DNA of 6,096 nt from Clostridiales bacterium (GCA_012514855.1 JAAYZL010000017.1:1-6096); one strand, 5' to 3'; shown: positions 1 to 6,019, numbered from the stretch's first letter. Notes: generated by a model not told the origin, from the sequence alone. Made by a program: numbers and translations.

Positions 1-1502
1 AGCTGCTGCTCGAGGGCAAGGGCCCGGTGCTGCTCGACGTCGTCACCTACCGCTTCTCCGGCCACAGCCCGTCGGACAGCTCCTCCTACCGCACGAAGGA
101 GGAGGTCGCCGCGTGGGAGGCCGCCGATCCGATCGTCGAGTTCCGCCGCCAGCTCATCGAGGCGGGCGTCGCCGACGCCGGAAAGCTCGACGCGATCGTC
201 GCCGACGTCAAGGGCGCGATCCTGCGCAACTTCAAGCTCGCGATCGACGAAGAGCTCTCGCCCCGGATGGACCTCAAGACCTCGCCCGACGAGATCGCGG
301 ACATGATGTTCTCGAACGGCCGCGTCGAGAAGTTCGACAACCGCGAGCCCGACGTGCTCATGCCCATCGAGGAAAACCCGCGCGTGCAGGCGCTCGCGAA
401 GAAGGAGCGCTTCGCCATCGACTTAAGCGGCAAGCCCGTCTCGAAGAACAGGGTCTATCAGCTTCGCGACGGCATTTTCGAGGCGGTCATCGACCGCTTC
501 TACAAGGACCCGACGCTCGTCAGCTACGGCGAGGACGTGCGCGACTGGGGCGGCGCGTTCGCGGTGTACAGGGGGCTCACCGAGGCGCTGCCGTACCACA
601 GGCTGTTCAATTCCCCGATCTCCGAGGCCGCGATCGTCGGCTCCGGCGTCGGCTACGCGATGGCCGGCGGCCGCGCGCTGGTCGAGCTCATGTACTGCGA
701 CTTCCTCGGCTGCGCGGGCGACGAGGTGTTCAACCAGATGGCCAAGTGGCAGGCGATGTCCGCGCAGGTGCTCAAGATGCCGATGGTGCTGCGCGTGTCG
801 GTCGGCTCGAAGTACGGCGCGCAGCACTCGCAGGACTGGTCGGCGCTGACCGCGCACATTCCGGGGCTCAAGATCGCGTTCCCGGCGACGCCCTACGACG
901 CGAAGGGGCTGATGGCGGCCGCGCTTTCCGGCACCGACCCGGTCGTGTTCTTCGAGTCGCAGCGCATCTACGACGTCGGCGAGCTGTTCCACGAGGGCGG
1001 CGTCCCGGCCGACTACTACGAGATACCGTTCGGCAAGGCGGACGTGAAGCGCAGGGGGAGCGACCTGACGATCCTCTCGTTCGGCGCGGTGCTCTACCGC
1101 GTGATGGAGGCCGCCGAAGCGCTCAAGGCGAAGTACGGCATGGAGGCCGAGGTCATCGACGCACGCACGCTCGTGCCGTTCGACTACGAGGCGCTGATCG
1201 AATCGGTCAAGAAGACCGGCAGGCTCGTCATCGCGACCGACGCCTGCGAGCGCAACTCGTTCGCGAGCGAGGTCGCGCGGCAGTTGACCGAGATGGCGTT
1301 CGACGAACTGGACGCGCCGCCGGTCGTCGTGGCGTCGAGGAACTGGATCACGCCCGCGCACGAGCTCGAGGACGACTTTTTTCCGCAGCCGGATTGGATT
1401 TTGGACGCGATCGACGCGAAGATCGTGCCGCTTCCGGGCCATGTGCGCACGACAAACCAGACGCTCGTCGGGAAGCTCCGAAACGAGCGCAGGGGAGTGT
1501 AG
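1..1502 (+). CDS. 2-oxoacid dehydrogenase E1 component, fused alpha and beta subunits (5' partial)
   Basis: Thiamine-diphosphate E1 enzyme that decarboxylates a 2-oxoacid (pyruvate, branched-chain or acetoin-type; substrate not resolvable here) and passes the acyl group to a lipoyl E2. The frame is open from the left edge (first full codon at base 3) to TAG at 1500-1502, about 499 residues, so the start lies outside. Counting residues from the GTG at 27: residues 1-90 are the C-terminal end of E1 alpha, with the active-site loop SGHSPSD and the following YRTKEEV. After a linker, E1 beta begins near 140, with YGEDVRDWGG, SPISEAAIVG (E200 aligns with the glutamate that activates the cofactor), GAQHSQDW (H267) and the C-terminal transketolase domain VIDARTLVPFD. 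The alpha GDG-type cofactor motif lies upstream of the window. Separate alpha and beta genes are the commoner arrangement; here they are one chain. The ending ITPAHELEDDFFPQ differs from common PDH E1 beta tails. No E2 or E3 gene is visible. The fold assignment is firm; the substrate is unknown. Confidence 0.9.
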   Translation, partial: LLLEGKGPVLLDVVTYRFSGHSPSDSSSYRTKEEVAAWEAADPIVEFRRQLIEAGVADAGKLDAIVADVKGAILRNFKLAIDEELSPRMDLKTSPDEIADMMFSNGRVEKFDNREPDVLMPIEENPRVQALAKKERFAIDLSGKPVSKNRVYQLRDGIFEAVIDRFYKDPTLVSYGEDVRDWGGAFAVYRGLTEALPYHRLFNSPISEAAIVGSGVGYAMAGGRALVELMYCDFLGCAGDEVFNQMAKWQAMSAQVLKMPMVLRVSVGSKYGAQHSQDWSALTAHIPGLKIAFPATPYDAKGLMAAALSGTDPVVFFESQRIYDVGELFHEGGVPADYYEIPFGKADVKRRGSDLTILSFGAVLYRVMEAAEALKAKYGMEAEVIDARTLVPFDYEALIESVKKTGRLVIATDACERNSFASEVARQLTEMAFDELDAPPVVVASRNWITPAHELEDDFFPQPDWILDAIDAKIVPLPGHVRTTNQTLVGKLRNERRGV

Positions 1503-1514
1503 GGAACGAAATAT

Positions 1515-1542
1515 GGGCGGGCGGCCGTTGGACCGCTCGCCC
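1515..1542 (+). terminator. GC-rich hairpin after the E1 gene, possible weak terminator or attenuator
   Basis: A 10-bp stem (1515-1524 with 1533-1542, one G-U pair, otherwise G-C) encloses an 8-base loop and is followed by only TTT. It lies 12 bases past the E1 stop and 9 bases before the ribosome binding site of the next gene. The stem is strong but the short T run makes full termination doubtful. It may limit read-through into the downstream gene or protect the 3' end. Confidence 0.45.
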
Positions 1543-1551
1543 TTTCAGATT

Positions 1552-1559
1552 GGGAGGAG
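1552..1559 (+). promoter_or_regulatory. Ribosome binding site fixing the start at 1565
   Basis: GGGAGGAG lies 5 bases before the ATG at 1565. No comparable site precedes the GTG at 1662, which opens the longer downstream reading frame. This argues that translation is meant to begin at 1565, with the zinc ribbon as the true N-terminus. Confidence 0.7.
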
Positions 1560-1564
1560 ATCGG

Positions 1565-1922
1565 ATGCTCTACTGTCCGAAATGCAGCCGGCTGACGGCG
1601 GGCGAAATTTGCCCCTCCTGAGAGGAGCAAGAGGCTGCGCGAGCCGAACGGCGACGACCCGGTGCTTCTGCTGTCCACGCGGTTCATGCACGCCTCGATG
1701 ATCGACCCGCTGCTCGAGGAGGCCGGAATCCCGCACTCGAAGGTCGACCGGATGGGCATGGGCATGACGCTCCAGCTCGGCACGATGCTCGAGAGCTATC
1801 AGTTCTACGTGCCGTACGCGGCGTACCCGGAGGCGCTCGAGCTCGTCGCGGGAATCTTCTCCAACGACGAAGAGGTGATGAACGGCCTCAGGGAGGCGGT
1901 CGGCGGGGGCGAGGACGAATAG
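1565..1922 (+). pseudogene. Zinc-ribbon + DUF2007-like small protein, reading frame broken after residue 18
   Basis: From the ATG at 1565 the protein reads MLYCPKCSRLTAGEICPS, then meets TGA at 1619-1621. That is a zinc ribbon cut just before the expected fourth cysteine (C-x2-C ... C-P-S-[C]). The rest continues in another frame: from about 1626 it reads SKRLREPNGDDPVLLLSTRF and runs to TAG at 1920-1922. The second part resembles the DUF2007 'putative signal transducing protein' fold: an ASMIDPLLEEAGIP helix, then a strand YQFYVPYAAYPEALELV near the C-terminus. Loss of two bases (for instance CG after TG at 1619-1620) from an ancestral ...CPSCERSKRL... would give exactly this sequence and restores all four cysteines; one extra base is the alternative. 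The downstream frame has no start codon between its stop at 1593-1595 and the GTG at 1662. It is either a real pseudogene or a sequencing/assembly error. The function of the family is unknown. Confidence 0.6.
1662..1922 (+). CDS. DUF2007-like C-terminal reading frame (86 residues), remnant of the broken gene
   Basis: This is the intact downstream part of the frameshifted gene described at 1565-1922, listed because automatic gene callers would report it alone. It opens with GTG at 1662, has no visible ribosome binding site, and ends at TAG 1920-1922. The first residues (VLLLSTRFMHASMIDPLLEE) are already inside the domain, so the GTG is unlikely to be a genuine start. The product would be acidic at its end (GGGEDE) and soluble, with no membrane segment. 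Its role is unknown. Treat it as the same gene as the zinc-ribbon fragment rather than as a separate locus. Confidence 0.45.
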   Translation: MLLLSTRFMHASMIDPLLEEAGIPHSKVDRMGMGMTLQLGTMLESYQFYVPYAAYPEALELVAGIFSNDEEVMNGLREAVGGGEDE

Positions 1923-1958
1923 AAAAACCGCCGGGGGACGCACCTCCCGGCGGTTTTT
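1923..1958. terminator. Bidirectional rho-independent terminator
   Basis: A 13-bp perfect inverted repeat (1923-1935 with 1946-1958; AAAAACCGCCGGG and its complement), extendable by two more pairs, encloses a short loop. It has T5 on the right for plus-strand transcripts and T5 on the left for minus-strand transcripts. It begins directly after the TAG at 1922 and ends directly before the udk stop codon at 1959-1961, so it serves the two converging transcription units. Confidence 0.95.
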
Positions 1959-2579
1959 CTAATTCTCCGGCTTGACCATTCCGGAATTGATGTAGAACGC
2001 GAGTATGTCGACGATTCTGGCGTTCTTGCCGCCGCGCGCGACGATCAGGTCGGCGTGCTCGACGTAGTTGCGGATGTGGCGCTCGAACATCGGCTTGACG
2101 CTGTCCATATACTGCCGCGCGATGCTGTCGACGTGCCGGCCGCGCTCGACGATGTCGCGCTGCACGCGCCGGAGCAGGCAGATGTCCGGGTCGACCTGTA
2201 TGAAGATTTTGAAGTCGAGCTGCTCGCGCACGGCGGCGTCGTAGAACACGTGGATGCCCTCGAGAAGCACGACGTCCGCGGGGTGGATCAGTTTCCCGGT
2301 GGAGTCGCAGCGCCGGTGCATCTTGTAGTCGTATTCCTTGCGGGTGATCGGGAGGCCGTCCCGGAGCGCCTGCAGGTCGCCTCGAAGCTCCTCGTGCTCA
2401 AACGCGCCGGGCTCATCGTAGTTGATGCGCTCGCGCTGGGCGAAGTCCATGTCCGGGTGGTCCTTGTAATACGAGTCCTGCTTGAGCAGAACGCAGGGCT
2501 TTTGGATCTTGCGCTCCAGCTCCTCCGCGAGCGTCGATTTCCCGCTGCCGCTCGCGCCGCATATACCGATGATCAGCAT
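1959..2579 (-). CDS. udk: Uridine kinase (uridine/cytidine phosphorylation, pyrimidine salvage)
   Basis: Cytosolic P-loop kinase that phosphorylates uridine and cytidine with ATP or GTP to give UMP and CMP. The 206 residues match the usual family length of about 205-215. Visible motifs: Walker A GASGSGKST (8-16), LKQDSYYKD (32-40) with the catalytic aspartate D35, NYDEPGAF (53-60), the substrate-side YDYKMHRR (83-90), the Walker-B-like strand VVLLEGIHVFYD (103-114), and the arginine-rich lid LLRRVQRDIVERGR (135-148). The start is ATG at 2577-2579 with a GGGGGAG ribosome binding site a few bases upstream; the stop is TAG abutting the bidirectional terminator. It has its own promoter in the gap after the Spo0A-like gene, so it is probably a single-gene unit, with some read-through from upstream possible because no terminator hairpin is seen there. 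Nothing is missing or unusual. Confidence 0.95.
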   Translation of the reverse strand: MLIIGICGASGSGKSTLAEELERKIQKPCVLLKQDSYYKDHPDMDFAQRERINYDEPGAFEHEELRGDLQALRDGLPITRKEYDYKMHRRCDSTGKLIHPADVVLLEGIHVFYDAAVREQLDFKIFIQVDPDICLLRRVQRDIVERGRHVDSIARQYMDSVKPMFERHIRNYVEHADLIVARGGKNARIVDILAFYINSGMVKPEN

Positions 2580-2608
2580 CCGTACTCCCCCGTTCCTTCA
2601 TCCCGCCT

Positions 2609-2638
2609 ATCATAGCACAGCGGAGGGGCGGATTTCAA
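2609..2638 (-). promoter_or_regulatory. Sigma-A type promoter for udk
   Basis: On the minus strand, TTGAAA (2633-2638) and TATGAT (2609-2614) are separated by 18 bases, and the -10 is preceded by TGC, forming an extended -10 element. The predicted transcript would start near 2602, about 22 bases before the udk ATG. The -35 element begins four bases past the stop codon of the Spo0A-like gene. Confidence 0.65.
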
Positions 2639-2642
2639 GGTT

Positions 2643-3383
2643 TTACGTCAGCGCCGCGCGCTGCTTTTCGAGAATTTTTCGGAACAGCACCGAGATGAAC
2701 TGGCGGTTCGTCGGGAGCTCGCTCTCCGCGCCGCACTTCCGGGCCGCAACGCGGATGGCCGAGCGGATGTTGCGCTCGACGTTGTTCGGCGTCGTGTTCA
2801 TCGTCTGCGCGATCTTCGGATACAGGCGCCGGCTCATGTTCTTCAGGAGGTTCTGGTCTGTGAGCAGCAGCTGCATGCCCTCCGCGAGAAAGGAGAACCC
2901 GCTCAGCCGCGGGGAAATGCCGGAGGAGATCAGCGTGCGATGGACCTCGGCGGTCGCGAAGGCGGGGGCGTTCAGCATTTCAACGGAGCGCGCCTCCTCT
3001 TCCATCCGCCGCTTGACGGTGACCATGTCGACGATGCACTCGTGCAGGTGCGGGAAGCATACGGGCTTTCCGACGAAGAAGTCGACGCCGAGGTTTCGTG
3101 CGATGCCGATGGACGCGTCGCTCAGGAAAGCGCTGCAGACGATCAGCGAGGGTTGAAGCGACATCGCGCGGATCGAGCGGAGCAGGGACAGGCTGTTGAT
3201 CCTGCGCAGGACAAAGTCCAGCACAACCGCCTCAGGCTGTTCGCGGATGATCAGCCTTCCGGCGTCAAAGCCGTCGTTTGCGCAACCAACCACCTCGATC
3301 TCCTGTGTTCCGGAAAGGTATTCTTGAGCACGCCTGATGAAGGAGGGATCGTCATCGACGATGACGAGCCGGATTTTTTCCAT
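2643..3383 (-). CDS. spo0A: Spo0A-family sporulation response regulator with a divergent receiver
   Basis: Two-domain response regulator of the Spo0A type, 246 residues, which would control stationary-phase and sporulation genes by binding DNA when phosphorylated. The receiver (1-120) keeps the acidic pocket D10-D11-D12, the phosphoacceptor D56, S84 (in the Ser/Thr switch position) and K106-P107, all at the positions known for Bacillus subtilis Spo0A. The C-terminal Spo0A effector domain spans about 146-240, with LYPKIAQTMNTTPNNVERNI and a following SAIRVAA matching the helix-turn-helix recognition segment. Oddity: the conserved loop after D56, normally [I/M]MPxxDG, reads FVLRRINSL, lacking both the proline and the Asp-Gly. 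The start is ATG at 3381-3383, with GAGGAG 8 bases upstream; the TTG at 3399-3401 is rejected because it lies next to that site. The usual neighbour of the canonical gene, spoIVB, is absent, so this may be a paralogue. Family membership is firm; whether it is the master regulator is not. Confidence 0.85.
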   Translation of the reverse strand: MEKIRLVIVDDDPSFIRRAQEYLSGTQEIEVVGCANDGFDAGRLIIREQPEAVVLDFVLRRINSLSLLRSIRAMSLQPSLIVCSAFLSDASIGIARNLGVDFFVGKPVCFPHLHECIVDMVTVKRRMEEEARSVEMLNAPAFATAEVHRTLISSGISPRLSGFSFLAEGMQLLLTDQNLLKNMSRRLYPKIAQTMNTTPNNVERNIRSAIRVAARKCGAESELPTNRQFISVLFRKILEKQRAALT

Positions 3384-3417
3384 TAAAATCTCTCCTCGCA
3401 AGATGCTTATGTAGTTT

Positions 3418-3445
3418 ATTATAGCATGCCAGTCTAGATAGTCAA
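3418..3445 (-). promoter_or_regulatory. Near-consensus sigma-A promoter for the Spo0A-like gene
   Basis: On the minus strand, TTGACT (3440-3445) and a perfect TATAAT (3418-3423) are 16 bases apart, with an extended -10 TG (TGCTATAAT). The transcript would start near 3411, giving a leader of about 28 bases that carries the GAGGAG ribosome binding site at 3392-3397. The strength of the elements points to vegetative expression by the main sigma factor. No sporulation-sigma (SigH-like) promoter was recognised. Confidence 0.85.
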
Positions 3446-3491
3446 TACGGATTTTAGCATTTGGCTTGAAGATATCCGAACAAAGCCGTGA

Positions 3492-3520
3492 AGGAAATTG
3501 GGAAAGAATCCCAATTTCTT
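3492..3520 (-). terminator. Hairpin in the spoIIP to spo0A gap, possible spoIIP terminator
   Basis: A perfect 10-bp inverted repeat, GAAATTGGGA (3494-3503) and its complement (3509-3518), encloses a 5-base loop. It lies 60-90 bases past the spoIIP stop and upstream of the spo0A-like promoter. On the minus strand the stem ends in AATTTC followed by CTTC, so there is no uninterrupted T run and termination may be inefficient. A second, smaller inverted repeat (GCGCA/TGCGC, 3521-3538) lies immediately beside it on the spoIIP side. Confidence 0.4.
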
Positions 3521-3579
3521 GCGCAACGCATTGTGCGCCCGAAAGTATTTCCGGATTATCGACAATTTAAGCGCCCGCT

Positions 3580-4584
3580 TCAGCGTGTTTTCGGCGGGGT
3601 ATCCGTCAGGACGGACTCGATCGCGGTGGCGAGCACGGGCATGGAGTTGAGCGCCTGCTCAAGCGTATTCTTGTTGTTGCCGACCTCGATGAGCACCGCG
3701 TACACGCCGATGTGCTGGTTGTAGCGCTTCGTCTTGACGAGCACGTCGCGGCAGATGCCGGACTCGATGCCGTTCAGCCGCTCGGTCAGCGCGCGCGCGA
3801 ACGCGTAGTTTTCCGAAAAATGCGGCTTCTCCTCGAAGTTTTCGCCCTTGCCGACGAGCATCATGAGCTTCGCGTACTCGGTGCCGTCCCGAGACACGGC
3901 GACCGGATTCGCGCCCTCGACGTAGGCGTCGCGGTGCAGGTCTATGTAGAGGTCGAACGGCTCCGCGTAGGCTTCGAGCGTCCGCTCGGAGCGCAAATAG
4001 GCGGTCGAGAGGTCGTTCAACTCGTGGTCGGTCGCGTCGTGCACGACCTCGATGCCCTTTTCGCGCAAGAGCTCCGCGAGCTCGGCGCCGACGCGGACGA
4101 TGCTGTGCGCCTCGTCGGTCGTCCGCCACGCCTCGACCGCGACGTAGGGGTCGTTCTCGGCCTGCTCGTAGGCCTCGTGCGTGTGCGTGTGGTAGATCAG
4201 AACCCTCGGCGACGCGATCGACGCCGGAAGCTCCGCCGCGTGGCCGGACGGGTCCAAGTCGATCGGCGCGACCGAGTCGTCCGTGTGCTCGTTTTCGGAT
4301 GCCGAAAGCGCGTCCGCGGGGGCCTGTCCACCCGGTTCAGGCTTCAAAATTTCGATCTCGATGCCCTGCGGAATGGCGGCCTGAACGGAGGAGGCAAAGA
4401 CCGCCGACGCGGTCTCCGCCTCCTCCCCAGCGTCCTGCACGAGATTGCCCTTTGTGAGCGCCGCGTCCGCCTCGGAGCCGCGCGACGCAAACCGCAACGC
4501 CATGAGGCACAACACCAGCGCAAGCGCTACCACCGCGATGCCCAGCAGAAGCCGCGAGCCCTTGATGACCCGGAAGCGTACCAT
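3580..4584 (-). CDS. spoIIP: SpoIIP, stage II sporulation cell-wall hydrolase
   Basis: SpoIIP is a zinc-dependent amidase/endopeptidase that works with SpoIID and SpoIIM to thin septal peptidoglycan and drive engulfment of the forespore; it is membrane-anchored in the mother cell. The chosen start gives 334 residues. A basic N-terminus and one membrane segment (about 11-31) are followed by an acidic, low-complexity extracytoplasmic linker (about 37-125). The catalytic domain shows VLIYHTHTHEAY (about 128-139), EAWRTTDEAHSIVRVGAEL, VVHDATDHELND, DLYIDLHRDA (about 211-220), KTKRYNQ and LIEVGNNKNTLEQAL (about 298-312); the histidines and the glutamate in LIEVGNN are the expected metal and catalytic residues. 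I prefer the ATG at 4582-4584, 9 bases after GGAGGG; ATG at 4588-4590 and GTG at 4591-4593 are too close to that site. It is probably co-transcribed with the gene ending 63 bases upstream. The catalytic domain appears complete. Confidence 0.92.
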   Translation of the reverse strand: MVRFRVIKGSRLLLGIAVVALALVLCLMALRFASRGSEADAALTKGNLVQDAGEEAETASAVFASSVQAAIPQGIEIEILKPEPGGQAPADALSASENEHTDDSVAPIDLDPSGHAAELPASIASPRVLIYHTHTHEAYEQAENDPYVAVEAWRTTDEAHSIVRVGAELAELLREKGIEVVHDATDHELNDLSTAYLRSERTLEAYAEPFDLYIDLHRDAYVEGANPVAVSRDGTEYAKLMMLVGKGENFEEKPHFSENYAFARALTERLNGIESGICRDVLVKTKRYNQHIGVYAVLIEVGNNKNTLEQALNSMPVLATAIESVLTDTPPKTR

Positions 4585-4594
4585 TCGCATCACC

Positions 4595-4618
4595 CCTCCG
4601 AATAAGCGTATTCGGGGG
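4595..4618 (-). promoter_or_regulatory. Stem-loop overlapping the spoIIP ribosome binding site
   Basis: CCGAATA (4598-4604) pairs with TATTCGG (4609-4615) around a 4-base loop. In the minus-strand transcript the stem can be extended by two pairs past one A-C mismatch, which places most of the GGAGGG ribosome binding site (4594-4599) in the 3' arm. It could dampen spoIIP translation or act as an intergenic processing or pausing structure. The pairing is visible; the role is inferred. Confidence 0.4.
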
Positions 4619-4647
4619 CGAAACAGAATATGAAGCGGCGCGGGAAT

Positions 4648-6012
4648 CTACTCGGTCTTTGCCAGGTCCATGTACAACGTCGTCAAAAGCGGCTCGTACT
4701 TGGATTTGTACATGTAGCGCCCCATCACGTGCGCGTAGGCGTTGTACCTGCTTCCGATCATGGGCGAGCCCATGTTCGACTCGTTGATCAATACCACGAG
4801 CTGCGGCGTGCCCTCGGGCCCCGTGTCCATCACGATGTACTGCACGTCGTCCTCGTTGAACACGTCGATCACGGTGCCGCGGCACAAAAACACCCGCCCG
4901 TTCCACTGATCGTAGAGCCTGCGAAGCTGCGTGTAATTGTCCCAGATCGGCCAGGCGGCCTTCTCATAGTTTTTGAAGGTCGGCTTGTACTTGACGGTAA
5001 AGTGTATCTCCGCGTCCGCCCTGCCCTCCATGGTCGCCCGGAAGCGGACGATGTTCTCGCCGATCCTGTCGAACGCCGTCAGGAACGAGAAGCGGCCGGT
5101 CGACATGTCGACGTACACGCTCTCCTTGAGGTGCGGCGAGTCGACCTCGATCATCGCGCCGCGCTCGCAGATTCCGGTGATCTCCATGTTGCGCGTCTCG
5201 CTCTCGACCTTGACCGAGGTGTCGATCTCGATCTCGATCTCGAGCTTCGCGCGGTAGATCACGACGTCGCGGCGGGTCTCCAAATGGTTCGGCGTGCGCA
5301 CGAGTATCGTGATCACGTTGTCGCCGACCGGGTAGATGTTGACGTTCACGGAGAGCAACCCGCTGCGGTCGACGATGTCGGTCTCGTCCTGGCCGTTGAT
5401 CAGCACGGTGCTGCCCGGAACGACAACCACCTGCAGCGGATACACGGACGTGAACACGGTCATCTTGTCGGCCTTCGGGCTCAATACCTGGATCGGCGAC
5501 GTGGGCGGCTCGACGGCCATCGAAAGCGTCGGGAGCGGAGTCTGGCCGCCGCCCTCCGCGATCAATACCGGGGAGAGCCGAACGATCGCCGACTCGACGT
5601 CCTTCATGCTGCCGGAAAACCACTCGCTGTCCGCAATCTCGACGCGCGCGACGCGGCCGGAGACGACGGTCGAGCGGTTCAGTTCCGGTATGTAAATCTG
5701 ATCGCCGTCGTCGGCGAAGAAGTTGATCGCGTGCGCCGCGCGGCCGTCCGGGAGCGTGATCTCGCTGACGACCGGCGCGCGCTCGCCGCGGCCGTAGACC
5801 CGGGCGATCCGGTAGTCCTCGGCCCAGTAGTAGAGCTTGTAGGCGCCGAAACCCAGCACAAACAGCGCGATCGCCGCGCCGACGAGGAACAACGTGAGCC
5901 TAACGTACCACCGGTCGAGCGCGCTCGAGCTGAGCGCCGGCAGCGGCTGCTTGCACGCGGGGCAAATTGTGTCCGTCTGTTTCAACGGTTGTTCGCAAAA
6001 GGGGCACTTCAA
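4648..6012 (-). CDS. Uncharacterised zinc-ribbon, single-pass membrane protein with beta-sandwich and OB-like domains
   Basis: I do not recognise a named family for the full 454-residue protein. Order of parts: a zinc ribbon C3-x2-C6 ... C17-x2-C20; a short linker; one membrane helix (about 37-61, LTLFLVGAAIALFVLGFGAY); a long region with two beta-rich Ig-like modules, about 185-254 (PGSTVLINGQDETDI ... GDNVITILVRT, like glucodextranase-B/Big-type domains) and about 255-342; and a C-terminal segment (about 362-452) starting NGRVFLCRGTVIDVF that looks like an OB-fold. With the ribbon in the cytoplasm, the beta domains would face outside, as in zinc-ribbon receptor-like proteins. The start is TTG at 6010-6012, supported by a perfect AAAAGGAGGT 7 bases upstream and by the ribbon beginning at once (LKCPFCEQ); the stop is TAG at 4648-4650. 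It precedes spoIIP by 63 bases, so an envelope or sporulation role is plausible but unproven. Confidence 0.85.
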   Translation of the reverse strand: MKCPFCEQPLKQTDTICPACKQPLPALSSSALDRWYVRLTLFLVGAAIALFVLGFGAYKLYYWAEDYRIARVYGRGERAPVVSEITLPDGRAAHAINFFADDGDQIYIPELNRSTVVSGRVARVEIADSEWFSGSMKDVESAIVRLSPVLIAEGGGQTPLPTLSMAVEPPTSPIQVLSPKADKMTVFTSVYPLQVVVVPGSTVLINGQDETDIVDRSGLLSVNVNIYPVGDNVITILVRTPNHLETRRDVVIYRAKLEIEIEIDTSVKVESETRNMEITGICERGAMIEVDSPHLKESVYVDMSTGRFSFLTAFDRIGENIVRFRATMEGRADAEIHFTVKYKPTFKNYEKAAWPIWDNYTQLRRLYDQWNGRVFLCRGTVIDVFNEDDVQYIVMDTGPEGTPQLVVLINESNMGSPMIGSRYNAYAHVMGRYMYKSKYEPLLTTLYMDLAKTE

Positions 6013-6019
6013 GCCGGCG

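Noticed and set aside
423..1442. Long open frame on the minus strand opposite the E1 gene (339 residues)
   Set aside because: It is an arginine/valine/leucine-rich product without motifs, caused by GC-rich codon bias of the clearly real E1 gene on the plus strand.
2055..2615. Open frame on the plus strand opposite udk
   Set aside because: It is a shadow of uridine kinase, with no recognisable domain and no ribosome binding site context.
3381..3401. TTG start at 3399-3401 for the Spo0A-like gene, adding MRGEIL
   Set aside because: The TTG lies right beside the GAGGAG ribosome binding site; the ATG at 3381-3383 has ideal spacing and gives a protein whose key residues fall on the known Spo0A positions.
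3712..4605. Long open frame on the plus strand opposite spoIIP (297 residues)
   Set aside because: Composition is low-complexity and rich in Arg, Val and Leu, there is no family resemblance, and spoIIP on the other strand has clear catalytic motifs.
4609..4660. Sporulation-sigma promoter (CATATTCT as -10) between the membrane gene and spoIIP
   Set aside because: The -10 resembles a sigma-E/G element, but no acceptable -35 element is found at the right distance, so it is not listed as a feature.
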